A DNA stretch of 64,000 bases, taken from contig DAHVDE010000085.1 of assembly GCA_027313705.1 (NCBI GenBank), positions 47,058 through 111,057 on the forward strand, given 5' to 3'. The translations under genes and the position numbers were made by a program. The stretch is from Actinomycetota bacterium (GTDB taxonomy: Bacteria > Actinomycetota > Actinomycetes > Streptosporangiales > Streptosporangiaceae). Below, piece after piece: positions 1 through 8,636 of this stretch. Each line of letters starts with the position of its first letter. Positions within the stretch are counted from its first letter, which is position 1. The notes under the pieces are model-generated. The model was given only the letters and a program-made list of their open reading frames with translations. It did no database searches and was not told the DNA's origin.

Positions 1-729
1 ATCGTGCAAGCTGTCGTTCGGGCGGCCGACGAGCACCTTCAGGCGCGGGTGGGTGGCGGTGATCGCCTGCGCGGCCTTGCGCGCCTGCACGGTCGTTTCC
101 GTCATTGCCGATGACAGCACGACGATGCTGGCGCCTGCCTGTTCGGCGAGTTCGGTGACTTCGTCGACCGGCAGGTCGCTGGCCAGGTGATGGACGAGCC
201 AGCGATCCTCGCGAAGGCAGGCGGCGGCCATCAGCGCCGGCAGCCCGTGCCTTTCCCCTGGCGGAGTGGCGGCAACCGCGATGCCGCGAGGCCGCCCGGC
301 CGGCTGGCGGATCCGTGCGGCGAGGAGTCGCTCGCAGATTGCGCTTGCGCGGTGCTCCTGGGCGATCGATACCTCGCCAGTCGCCCATTCTTTGCCAACC
401 TGGCGCAGCGCGGGCGCGATGACCTGCTCGCAGAGGTCGACGAGACGCACCCCGGCGGCCAGCCGGTCTAGCTGATGCCGTGCCCGTGTCTCGTCGCCAC
501 GGCTGATCGCCAGGTAGAACATGTGTGCCTGGTCTGCCCAGTTCCTGACCTGGATTGGCCGGGGCGGCTCATGGCCTCGTCGCCGCCGCTCTGCCAGGTC
601 CGAGACCGCGGCCTCGCTGACCTGATAGCCGCGGCCCACCTTGCGGGCAGTCAGCGTGCCCTCGCGCACCCAGCCATAGGCCGTCTGGTAATGCACGCCC
701 AGGGCTTCTGCTGCCTCGCGCAAGTCCAT
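1..729 (-). CDS. litR: CarH/LitR-type B12-dependent photoreceptor regulator (3' end outside window)
   Basis: This is probably a light-sensing transcriptional repressor that uses adenosylcobalamin. The 243 visible residues show a MerR/excisionase-like helix-turn-helix at residues 1-45 (LREAAEALGVHYQTAYGWVRE), a four-helix segment, and a Rossmann B12-binding domain. The diagnostic W-x9-EH motif is present (W115, E125, H126); in CarH it caps the adenosyl group in the dark. The B12 lower-ligand motif is E159-R-H161-G-L-P, so the usual final Gly of ExHxxG is Pro. DLP follows at about residues 185-187. The start at 729 is preceded by a GGGAGG ribosome site. It is divergent from the FAD/DUF1365/CFA operon, which is the likely target. 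The C-terminus lies beyond position 1. Confidence 0.85.
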   Translation of the reverse strand, partial: MDLREAAEALGVHYQTAYGWVREGTLTARKVGRGYQVSEAAVSDLAERRRRGHEPPRPIQVRNWADQAHMFYLAISRGDETRARHQLDRLAAGVRLVDLCEQVIAPALRQVGKEWATGEVSIAQEHRASAICERLLAARIRQPAGRPRGIAVAATPPGERHGLPALMAAACLREDRWLVHHLASDLPVDEVTELAEQAGASIVVLSSAMTETTVQARKAAQAITATHPRLKVLVGRPNDSLHD

Positions 730-895
730 CCATCCTCCCAGATGCCGACTGCCTCGGAATATTAGTGTAACTTAGTTTTGTTTTACCGCACATGAGCACG
801 GGTACGCACGGGCGCAGCGGGTCATGCCTCGGGTGCGCCACGCGGCACCGGCCGCTACCGGCAAGCCGGGGAGACCGAACGGGGGGCATGGCAGC
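730..895. promoter_or_regulatory. Divergent promoter/operator region between litR and FAD operon
   Basis: This region separates the regulator from the lipid-modifying operon. Around 757-786 there is a strikingly AT-rich stretch with two related elements, GTGTAAC and GTTTTAC, in an otherwise GC-rich context. It is where a CarH/LitR operator and overlapping promoters would be expected. I could not match it confidently to the known CarH direct-repeat operator, so the assignment rests on position and composition only. Confidence 0.4.
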
Positions 896-2200
896 ATGAC
901 GAGCTGGCAGCATTCCGCGGGCGGCGCGGTGGCGCGATCAGGCCGGCCTCAGGTGGCCGTGGTCGGCGCGGGCGTGGCCGGCCTGACCGCTGCCTACCTG
1001 CTGCAGCGCCGGTATGACGTGACCTTGTACGAGGCGCAGGACCGTCTTGGCGGTCATGCCCACACCCACCATATCGCCACCGCCTCGGGTCGGCTGCTGG
1101 CGCTGGACAGCGGCTTTCTGGTGCACAACATCCGCACTTACCCCAATCTCATCCGCCTGTTCGCCGAGCTAGGGGTCAGCACTCACGACACCGAGATGAG
1201 CATGTCGGTGCGCTGCGAGGGCTGCGGACTTGAGTACGCCGGCTCGCGAGGCCCGCGCGGGCTGTTTCCTGCCATGGGGTCCTTCGCCCGACCGGACTAC
1301 CTGGCCGCGCTGGCGGCGATTCCAGGTTTCTACCGCAATGCGCGCCATGTGCTCCGCTCTTCCAGCCCTGGGCAGTCCACGCTTGGCGAGTTCCTGCTCC
1401 GGGGTGGTTACCGGCGCTACTTCGTCACCCACTTCGTCGTCCCGCTGGTGGCCGCGGTCTGGTCGTGTCCTCCCGCGGAGGCGCTGGCCTACCCGGCCAG
1501 GTACCTGTTCGAGTTCCTAGATCATCACGGAATGCTGAAGGTGGCCAGCTCACCCGGATGGCGCACCGTCACAGGCGGTTCCATGACCTATGTCGAGCGG
1601 ATCGCCAAGCAACTCACAACCGTCGTGGCCGGCGTGCCAGTACGGGCCATCCGGCGGGTGCCAGGCGGGATCGCCGTTCACGGCGTCGACGGCAGCACCA
1701 GCCACTTCACCCGCGCCGTGGTCGCCACCCACCCAGGCGAGGCGCTCAGCATGCTGGCCGACCCCACCACCGCGGAGCGCGATGTACTTGGCACCTTCCG
1801 CTACACCACCAGCCAGGTAGTCCTGCACACCGACGCGGGCCTGCTGCCCAAGGCCCCGGCGGCCCGCGCGTCGTGGAATTACCTGCTGCGCGACTGCCGG
1901 GCGACGGCGGCGGGCGTGCACATCAGTTACCACCTGAACCGGCTGCAGGGACTGGATGAGCCAGCTGACTACCTGGTCACGCTCAACGCGCTTGACCGGG
2001 TGGCGCCGCAGCAGGTGCTTGCGCGCATGACCTACAGCCACCCGGTCTACGACGAGCGATCCGTCGCGGCTCAGCGGCGTCTCGCAGAACTGAATACGCC
2101 AGCCCTCGCGTACGCGGGCGCCTACCACGGCTGGGGGTTCCACGAGGACGGCTGCCAGTCCGGCATAGAGGCGGCGCGGGTTCTCGGGGTGCAGTGGTGA
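896..2200 (+). CDS. FAD-dependent oxidoreductase (amine-oxidase-like), light/CFA module
   Basis: This is a 434-residue flavoprotein with an N-terminal dinucleotide-binding fingerprint (VAVVGAGVAGL, residues 20-30). An acidic residue ends beta-2 (TLYEA) and is followed by the amine-oxidase R-x-GG-type motif (RLGGHAHT). It belongs to the NAD/FAD-binding proteins that travel with DUF1365 and CFA-like methyltransferases in light or singlet-oxygen regulons. A role in oxidising or desaturating membrane acyl chains is an inference from context. An upstream ATG at 824 is in frame, but 896 has a G-rich Shine-Dalgarno and starts closer to the Rossmann fold. Its stop overlaps the DUF1365 start, so the genes are translationally coupled. 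Confidence 0.8.
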   Translation: MTSWQHSAGGAVARSGRPQVAVVGAGVAGLTAAYLLQRRYDVTLYEAQDRLGGHAHTHHIATASGRLLALDSGFLVHNIRTYPNLIRLFAELGVSTHDTEMSMSVRCEGCGLEYAGSRGPRGLFPAMGSFARPDYLAALAAIPGFYRNARHVLRSSSPGQSTLGEFLLRGGYRRYFVTHFVVPLVAAVWSCPPAEALAYPARYLFEFLDHHGMLKVASSPGWRTVTGGSMTYVERIAKQLTTVVAGVPVRAIRRVPGGIAVHGVDGSTSHFTRAVVATHPGEALSMLADPTTAERDVLGTFRYTTSQVVLHTDAGLLPKAPAARASWNYLLRDCRATAAGVHISYHLNRLQGLDEPADYLVTLNALDRVAPQQVLARMTYSHPVYDERSVAAQRRLAELNTPALAYAGAYHGWGFHEDGCQSGIEAARVLGVQW

Positions 2201-2919
2201 CGGCGGCGCTTTACCCCTGCCAGATCACCCACGTCAGGTCAGGCCCGGTCCGGCGCGCGTTTCGCTACCGCAGCTACCTGTGGCTGGTTGACCTGGACGA
2301 CCTGCCGCAGGTACCGCTCGCGCTGCGGCCGCTGGCCAGGTTCCGTTCCCGCGATCACCTTGGCGATCCGGCTTCCCCGATTCGTGCCAACGTGGACGCC
2401 TGCCTGGCACGCGAGGGCATCAGCCTCGCCGGCGGGCGGGTGCTCATGCTCGGCCATGCCGCCACGCTCGGCTACGTCTTCAACCCGATCACCGTCTTCT
2501 GGTGCCATCGCGCCGACGGCACCCTCGCGGCCGTCATCGCCGAGGTGCACAACACCTACGGCCAGCGTCACGTCTACCTGCTGCACCCCGACGACCACGG
2601 GCGGGCCGAGGCGGACAAAACGTTCTACGTCTCGCCGTTCCTGCCAGTCGCCGGACGGTACCGGCTGCACCTCCCCGAGCCCTCCGCAACCTTGCGGCTA
2701 GGCGTCACCCTGCGCCTCGACGGCCGGACCGTGCTGGCCGCCAGCGTGACTGGCGCGCGCCGCACCTACACCCCGCGGCGGCTGCTGGCCTGCGCTATGC
2801 GCCATCCCTGGGTAACAGCCCAGGTCACAGTACTCATCCACTGGCAGGGCATCAGACTCGCCGCCCGCCGCTTGCCGATCACTCCCCGGCCCGCCCGCGA
2901 CCCACAGGAAGGTGTCTGA
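2194..2919 (+). CDS. DUF1365 family protein
   Basis: This 241-residue protein is of the DUF1365 family, with the conserved core GYVFNPITVFWCHR at about residues 91-104 and a later KTFYVSPF motif. The biochemical role of DUF1365 is not established. It is almost always found between an FAD oxidoreductase and a CFA-type methyltransferase, as here, which suggests a shared step in fatty-acid modification. Two adjacent GTG codons (2194 and 2197) are possible starts; both overlap the preceding stop. Its stop overlaps the next ATG by one base. Confidence 0.85.
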   Translation: MVTAALYPCQITHVRSGPVRRAFRYRSYLWLVDLDDLPQVPLALRPLARFRSRDHLGDPASPIRANVDACLAREGISLAGGRVLMLGHAATLGYVFNPITVFWCHRADGTLAAVIAEVHNTYGQRHVYLLHPDDHGRAEADKTFYVSPFLPVAGRYRLHLPEPSATLRLGVTLRLDGRTVLAASVTGARRTYTPRRLLACAMRHPWVTAQVTVLIHWQGIRLAARRLPITPRPARDPQEGV

Positions 2920-4184
2920 TGACCTCAAGTACTACTTCCGCGCCTTCGCCTGACGCCCAGACGCTGCGGCCCGGGGCATGCAGGTACCCGGTGTTTCCCG
3001 CCGTCCCGCGCGGCACCCTGGCCGTGGCCCGCGCCGCCGCGGCACGAACGTACCTCAACTGGGCCGCCGCCCGCCTGCCGCTCAGGATTCAGTCCCCGGA
3101 CGGCAGGCTGTCTGGCGCAGGCGGCCAGCAGTCACCCGTGCTGGAAATCCGCGACCAGGACGCGTTTTACCGGCGGCTCGGCTCAGGCGCCGCCGGGCTG
3201 GCCGAGGCCTACATGACAGGTGCCTGGGACTGCGGCGACCTTCCCGGCCTATTCGCCGTGCTCGCCAGCAACATGAAGACGCTATTTCCAGCACAGGTAC
3301 AGGCGCTGCGGCGCTGGTACATCCCGCGCCAGCCGACCGCGGAGGACGCCACCATCGAGGGCGCCCGCCGCAACATCGAACGCCACTACGACCTGTCCGA
3401 CGACCTGTTCGCGCTTTTCCTCGATCCCAGCATGACCTACTCCAGCGGCCTGTTCGCCCCCGGCGACAGCCTCGCTGACGCGCAGCGCCGCAAGATCGAT
3501 GCCCTGCTTGACCGCACCGGCGTAGGACAGGGAACCTCGGTGCTTGAGATCGGCACCGGCTGGGGTGAACTCGCCATCCGGGCCGCCGCCCGCGGCGCCC
3601 ACGTCACCACTGTCACCATCTCGCCTTCACAGTGGAGCACAGCCCGCCGCCGCGCGAGCGCCGCAGGCGTAGCCGAACGAGTGAATGTCCAGCTCAGCGA
3701 CTACCGTCAGGCCACAGGAAGCTATGACGTTGTGCTGAGCGTGGAAATGATCGAGGCGGTCGGCGAGCGTTACTGGCCCGTCTACTTCAAGGCCATCGAT
3801 CGTCTCCTTGGCCCGGGCGGCACTGCCGGGCTGCAGGCGATCACGATGCCGCACGACCAGCTGCTGGCTACCCGCGGCGGCCAGACCTGGATTCACCAGT
3901 ACATCTTCCCTGGCGGGCAGATTCCGTCCCGGCAGGCGATCACCGACACGGTCCGCTTGCACACCAGCTTGCACGTCAGCGCCGATTACCCCATGGGTCA
4001 GCACTACGCGCGCACGCTGGCGGAGTGGCGGCGCCAGTTCCTGGCCGCCATCCCGCAGGTAGAGCGCCTCGGGTTCGGATCGGCGTTCCCGCGCATGTGG
4101 AACCTCTACCTCGCCTACTCCGAGGGCGGTTTCCGCGCCGGATACCTCGACGTGCACCAGCTTGTGCTTAAGCGCAACTGGTAG
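2919..4184 (+). CDS. Cyclopropane-fatty-acyl-phospholipid synthase-like methyltransferase
   Basis: This is a 421-residue SAM-dependent lipid methyltransferase. It has the CFA/CMAS signature NIERHYDLSDDLFALFLDP followed by MTYSSGLF (about residues 152-179) and SAM motif I VLEIGTGWGEL (208-218). Family members methylate or cyclopropanate double bonds of membrane fatty acids. Near the C-terminus, where CFA synthases usually carry Cys in a Y-L-x-x-C-x-x-x-F-R pattern, this protein has Ser (YLAYSEGGFR). It may therefore perform plain methylation or a related reaction rather than classical cyclopropanation. The ATG at 2919 overlaps the DUF1365 stop, which makes this the last gene of the three-gene module. 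Confidence 0.85.
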   Translation: MTSSTTSAPSPDAQTLRPGACRYPVFPAVPRGTLAVARAAAARTYLNWAAARLPLRIQSPDGRLSGAGGQQSPVLEIRDQDAFYRRLGSGAAGLAEAYMTGAWDCGDLPGLFAVLASNMKTLFPAQVQALRRWYIPRQPTAEDATIEGARRNIERHYDLSDDLFALFLDPSMTYSSGLFAPGDSLADAQRRKIDALLDRTGVGQGTSVLEIGTGWGELAIRAAARGAHVTTVTISPSQWSTARRRASAAGVAERVNVQLSDYRQATGSYDVVLSVEMIEAVGERYWPVYFKAIDRLLGPGGTAGLQAITMPHDQLLATRGGQTWIHQYIFPGGQIPSRQAITDTVRLHTSLHVSADYPMGQHYARTLAEWRRQFLAAIPQVERLGFGSAFPRMWNLYLAYSEGGFRAGYLDVHQLVLKRNW

Positions 4185-4226
4185 CCGGCGGAACCCATGC
4201 CCGGTGCTTGCCCGCGCCGCAGGGCG

Positions 4227-4244
4227 GGCAGGCACCAGCCTGCC
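4227..4244 (+). terminator. Hairpin downstream of CFA gene
   Basis: GGCAGGC and GCCTGCC form a perfect 7-bp stem with a 4-base loop about 45 bases after the methyltransferase stop. There is no T-tract, which is common for actinobacterial terminators. Confidence 0.4.
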
Positions 4245-4304
4245 TGTGCAGCTTGCCAGCGACCTGTTTCAATTGCCGGTAAGAAAGACAGCCTCGAACA
4301 TGTA

Positions 4305-5699
4305 TCAGATGATCACGATGAAGCGGAACGGGCTGTCCGGCGACGTGGCGCGCGGAAGGAACAGCGCGAGGCTGAGCGCGTGCAGTTCGCCCTGGCTCAT
4401 GACGCTGAGCGCGGCGCCCGCAACGCCATCGACGGTCACGTCCAGGCTGACGTGCCGCTGCGTCGAGGTGCCCGCGAGCTTGATCGGTCCTAGCTCAATG
4501 TTGCTCTCCTGCCGGAGCATGCCCCATACCTGCTGGGACATTTCCGTTAGCTGGTCCATCCGGTCGTCGCGGATCTCCTGGCCGGCCTTCCTGAGCCAAT
4601 TGATCGCGTTCCGCACGTCGGCGAGATCGGCTTCGGCGCTCTGGCTCGACTTCGCCTGCCCTAGCCAGCCGGCCAGCGCAGCCGCCACGGGCAGCCAGGC
4701 TTCGCTCCGCCGCTGCGTCCACGCCGCTGCCGAGATCCTGATCAAGTACCGCAGGAATGCCGCCAGCCAGTCCCCGCACCGCCTGAGCGGCAGCAGCCAG
4801 TTCGGCGTGCGCAGTCTCGGCTTCCCTGGCCGCGTCGGTCAGCCGCGCTGTCTCGGCTCGCGCGGACTCCGCCCACTGCCCGTCCAGGGCACGTCCCTGG
4901 CACACTGGGCATGGCTGGCCAGGATGAGCGGCCTGATGGGCGAGAGCCATGGCAAGCAGGTTCGCGATTCTTCGGGCGTCTTCAGCCGGCGTTCCGGATA
5001 TGCCGCTAACCCGCTGACCGGCAGCGCGCAGCCGCTCGATTGCCGCAGCCACGTCGTCGTCTGACGGCAGGTTGATCGCGGCGACCTGGGCCAGCCGGGC
5101 ACCGATAAGGTCGTCGGCGGCGGCACCGCCGACCGCGAGGGTCTCGATGGCGTCGAGCTTCCACGGCCGGCGGCGCACGGCGTCAAGCGCAGTGCGGGCG
5201 CGGCTGTCCTGATGTTGCTCAAGCTGGGCACGCAGGTCGGGCAGTAGCTCGTCGGCCCGCTTGCTGGGCTCGTCGAGCCGCTTGCGCGCTTCGCCAAGCC
5301 GCTTCTCCGCACTGATGAGCTGATCGAGTCCGAGAATCGCCTGAAGCGCAGTTCAGCCGCCTCAGCGAAACTGGACTTACCCGATCCGTTGCGACCCGCG
5401 ACGACCGTCAGGCCAGGGCCGGCTTGCAGCCGCAGCGCAGCCTTCTGGCCGATGCCGCGGAAACCTTCGGCCTCGATCGCTCGCAAGTACAACCCAGTGG
5501 TCGGGGCCTCTTCCGCTGGCCCGCGTTGCTCTGGCCAGCTTTCTGAACGCGCCACGCCTGTGATGACGGCGTCGAGATCCTCATCGCCGAGCAGCGAAGC
5601 AAGCACAAGGTCAGCGGCGCGGCCTTCCGGCCCGGACCGATCTAGCCTTGCCGCTATGAGATCATCGACACTGGCCTGAGCCAGATTGCCTGCCTCCAT
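4305..5699 (-). pseudogene. Decayed zinc-hook AAA/SMC-like ATPase
   Basis: These are remains of an AAA/SMC-type ATPase, read 5699 to 4305. The first segment starts at 5699 and contains YLRAIEAEGFRGIG and Walker A GRNGSGKSS (residues 102-110). Just after SFAEAAEL (near 5348) homology continues in another frame with coiled-coil-like sequence (LDQLISAEKRLGEARKRL) and a CPVC zinc-hook motif. Near 4750-4780 it shifts again to the C-terminal part, with signature motif MSQGELHALSLAL. The reading stops at FRFIVII, exactly where Walker B Asp residues should follow. The most plausible history is two frameshifts, an internal deletion after Walker A and loss of the 3' end. Intact relatives are, from memory, considerably longer. 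Assembly errors could explain single shifts but not the missing segments. Confidence 0.7.
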
Positions 5700-5796
5700 A
5701 GCGTCGGCTTAGGTACGCATCCGGCCGACCGGGACCAGCGGCGCCACTCGCGATGATCTCGACCCCGAAGCAGCTGCCAGCCTGCGGTGGCTGGTC

Positions 5797-5812
5797 ACGG
5801 TTACCTGACCGT
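5797..5812. promoter_or_regulatory. Imperfect palindrome upstream of oxidative operon
   Basis: An inverted repeat with half-sites ACGGTTAC and CTGACCGT is followed directly by an AT-rich TATATATTGAC stretch. It lies 55 bases before the ATG at 5868 and is a plausible operator/promoter for the three-gene oxidative operon. No regulator gene is adjacent. Confidence 0.3.
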
Positions 5813-5867
5813 TATATATTGACTACTGTTCCAGCACTGCGCTCGCCTCGGTAGCGGAAGGCGAAAG

Positions 5868-7058
5868 ATGACGACGACATCGGCAGCCGACGATACAGCC
5901 GTCTCGCTCGGATTCGACGACATCAGGGACCGGACTCTCCGGCTCGCCCCGCGGGTCAGGGAGCGCGCCCAAGAGATCGAAGACCTGCGCAGACTTCCCT
6001 TAGACCTAGTCGAGGACCTGCGCGAGTGCGGCATCTTCCGTGCGGCGATGCCCGCCGAGTGGGGCGGCCCGGAACTGACCTCGATGGAGCAGATCTCGCT
6101 GATCGAGGAGATCGGCAAGATCGACGGGTCGGTTGCCTGGTGTTCGATGATCGGGATGGACTCCGGCATCTACGCCGGTTACCTGAGTCCTGACATTGCC
6201 CGCACGGTCTACCCCAGGCTCGACATGATAACGGCGGGTGCCGTACTGCCGGTGGGCCGGGCGCATGAGGTGGACGACGGCTTTCTCGTGGAGGGACACT
6301 GGCGCTTCGGCAGCGGATGTACCCATGCCGACTGGCTCGTCGGCGGATGCAATCTCTTCAGAAACGGCGAAGTCGTCATCGGACCGCACGGCGGGCCGAT
6401 CTGGTTGCTCGTCCTGGCGCCGCCGTCAGCTTTCACCATCGAGGACAACTGGCGCGTGACAGGTCTGGCCGGGACAGGAAGTTGTGATTACCTGGTCAGC
6501 GGGCTTCATGTGCCGGCCGGGCACGCCTTCTCTCTCTTCCTGCCGGTTCGCGATGCGCCCATGTACCGGGGCAACGGCGCCGACGCGATCACCAGGAAGA
6601 TGCCAGGCGTACCGCTCGGGCTGGCCCGTGCCGCCATTGACTATGTCTATGAACTCGCCGAGGGCCGGATGGATTACCCGGACCAGCCATGGAAGCAATC
6701 CCGTCGTATCCGCATTGCCGTCGCCGAGTGCGAGATGCGGCTGGCGGCGGCTCGGAGCGCCGTTTATTCCTCGATCGAAGCGCAATGGAAGCGTCTGGTC
6801 GCCAGCGAACCCATGACTCGCCAGGAACGCGCTATCGCGGCCCTGGCGCGGTATCACGCTTTCCGGGTGGCGCGCGAAATTGCCGATACTCTCTATGACC
6901 TCGTCGGTGGTGACTCTGTCTACCGGGACAGGACACCGCTCGATCGCTGCGTCCGCGACATGGCGACGGCGTGCCAGCACTTCGCCGGGCAGCACCGGAT
7001 ACTCGAGCTGGCTGGACAACTGCTGCTCGGCGAGGAGCCCGACATTCCGCTACTTTGA
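5868..7058 (+). CDS. Acyl-CoA dehydrogenase-fold flavin monooxygenase-like protein
   Basis: This 396-residue protein has the acyl-CoA dehydrogenase fold and resembles the two-component flavin monooxygenase branch (HsaA/DszC-like). It has an N-terminal helical domain with the typical LRECGIFRAAMPAEWGGPE and EIGKIDGSVAWCSM segments, a central beta domain (GHWRFGSGCTHADW) and a C-terminal helical domain. The clear catalytic Glu of true acyl-CoA dehydrogenases was not identified, so hydroxylation using reduced flavin is the more likely chemistry. A good ribosome site (GGAAGG) precedes 5868. Residue 45 is encoded by TTA (6000-6002), within a run of rare codons. It ends 9 bases before the diiron-protein gene and is the first gene of that operon. 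Confidence 0.75.
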   Translation: MTTTSAADDTAVSLGFDDIRDRTLRLAPRVRERAQEIEDLRRLPLDLVEDLRECGIFRAAMPAEWGGPELTSMEQISLIEEIGKIDGSVAWCSMIGMDSGIYAGYLSPDIARTVYPRLDMITAGAVLPVGRAHEVDDGFLVEGHWRFGSGCTHADWLVGGCNLFRNGEVVIGPHGGPIWLLVLAPPSAFTIEDNWRVTGLAGTGSCDYLVSGLHVPAGHAFSLFLPVRDAPMYRGNGADAITRKMPGVPLGLARAAIDYVYELAEGRMDYPDQPWKQSRRIRIAVAECEMRLAAARSAVYSSIEAQWKRLVASEPMTRQERAIAALARYHAFRVAREIADTLYDLVGGDSVYRDRTPLDRCVRDMATACQHFAGQHRILELAGQLLLGEEPDIPLL

Positions 7059-7067
7059 GGGGGCTGG

Positions 7068-8636
7068 ATGAAGCAAGTCTTGCCGGTCATCGACTACTGG
7101 CGGAACCGTATCGAGGATCACCCGTTACACACCTGGCTGGTGACTCCGCAAGAGGGGGTACGTCCAGAGCATAAGCTGTGGTTCGCGCTGTATTTCACGA
7201 ACTTTATCATGTATTTCCGCGAACTCAATATGTACCACATTTCTTACTGTGATGATCGTAAATTGGATCGCCAGCGCGAAGCGATTTCCGCGCATGCCGA
7301 CGAGGACATGACGCATTCACGGATGTTCATGCGCGACTTGCGTACGCTCGGCTGGGACGACATGCTGCGCTGGCGCCCGAGCGAATTGTATTACTGGCTG
7401 TTCCTGAGCGAGGCCAACGAGCAGTTGCGGCGGCGAACCACTCAGATCACCAAGCTGGTGATCGAGGCTGAGGACCCCATGGTGCGGTTCGCTGTCGTCG
7501 AGTCGATCGAAGCCTGCGGCAATGCGCTGTTCCGGCACACAGAAAAGCTGGCCGGCGAATACACCGCCAGGACTGGCAAGGAACTCATCTACTGGGGCGC
7601 CTTCCACCTCGCCCGTGAGACCGGTCATGCCGTGGACGACGACGCGTTCGAGGAAGCGGAACTCACCGAGGCGCAGCGTGAGGCGGCCAGGCGCCGCGCC
7701 ATCAGGATCTTCGAGTTGATCGACGAGCAGAACAGCGACATGCTGCGACTGGCGCAGGAGACTATTTCACAGGGCGGCTTCTGGTACCGGCGCGGAATCC
7801 ATGCCGCGCCGCCTACCTGGCTGCCGACGATTCCCGGCCCCGAGGTCTTCGACTTCAATTTCTGGCCGGATTCCGATGCGCATCCCAGCCAGCGTGCCGT
7901 CCAGCTTGCCTGGCGGCAATGCCGGCAGGCGCTGCGTGAATCCGCGCACATGAAGTTCTTCACCGCGGCCAGCCTCGAGGAAGCCAAGGCAAAGCTTCGC
8001 TTCGCGGTGCTCTATAGTGCCACCGACACGTGCGGCACGCCGACGGTCTACAAGTACATGCTTCCTTACCTGATTCCGGTCAACGCCCAGCAGCGGGCTA
8101 TCAACCGGCTGAGCAAGAGGTTCGGCCGTCGCGCTGCGATGCTTTTTGTTGACTGGCAATCGCTTGACCTGGACACATACCTCGGCTGGCCGGTCAGCCG
8201 GACGCTGGACTTCATTTACCTGGACAGGGCGACTGAGTCGCACCGCGACACCAGGGCCATCATCACTCACCACATCGACGTCACCCTCGAACCGGTACTG
8301 CGGTACTGGACGATCGTCACCCTCAAGGGGCTGACGGAGACGTACGCGACGGCGACCGGACGGCTCGCTGAATGGGTGGCGGAAGAAACGGGCCTTGACC
8401 TGCCGTACATGACGCTGCGGTTGCGCCAGGACCGGCCTGAGCTTGAGGAGGACCCTGAGGCGGAGAGCATCGAGTTCTGGCGGCTGCAGGTCAGCGAGGA
8501 GACCGCGCGGCAGGGGGTCGCGCTTGTCACGGGAATCTACGAGCAGATCCTCGCCAGGCTCGACGCGATGGTTGCCTCGTGGGACAAGCAGGCCTACCCG
8601 GAGGTGCTCGGAGTGCCGCAGGAGGCCGGCCGTTGA
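7068..8636 (+). CDS. Haem-oxygenase-like diiron oxidase candidate (HDO), two-domain
   Basis: This 522-residue protein of undefined function has an N-terminal half carrying a full ligand set for a haem-oxygenase-like diiron oxidase. The candidates are E79/H83 (HADEDMTH), E148 and H157 (ESIEACGNALFRH) and H180-x3-E184-x2-H187 (HLARETGH). The last motif has the same spacing as the third metal-binding helix of SznF-type enzymes. The C-terminal half (about 250-522) is also mostly helical and is unrecognised. An enzyme activating O2 on an acyl, amino-acid or carrier-bound substrate is inferred. Residue 20 is a TTA codon and the stretch 7195-7275 is locally AT-rich. Its stop overlaps the TTG start of the HAD-P450 gene. 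Confidence 0.6.
   Translation: MKQVLPVIDYWRNRIEDHPLHTWLVTPQEGVRPEHKLWFALYFTNFIMYFRELNMYHISYCDDRKLDRQREAISAHADEDMTHSRMFMRDLRTLGWDDMLRWRPSELYYWLFLSEANEQLRRRTTQITKLVIEAEDPMVRFAVVESIEACGNALFRHTEKLAGEYTARTGKELIYWGAFHLARETGHAVDDDAFEEAELTEAQREAARRRAIRIFELIDEQNSDMLRLAQETISQGGFWYRRGIHAAPPTWLPTIPGPEVFDFNFWPDSDAHPSQRAVQLAWRQCRQALRESAHMKFFTAASLEEAKAKLRFAVLYSATDTCGTPTVYKYMLPYLIPVNAQQRAINRLSKRFGRRAAMLFVDWQSLDLDTYLGWPVSRTLDFIYLDRATESHRDTRAIITHHIDVTLEPVLRYWTIVTLKGLTETYATATGRLAEWVAEETGLDLPYMTLRLRQDRPELEEDPEAESIEFWRLQVSEETARQGVALVTGIYEQILARLDAMVASWDKQAYPEVLGVPQEAGR

Noticed and set aside
4162..5064. Long plus-strand open frame opposite the ATPase remnant
   Set aside because: No ribosome site, composition and similarity support only the minus strand, where ATPase motifs are visible.
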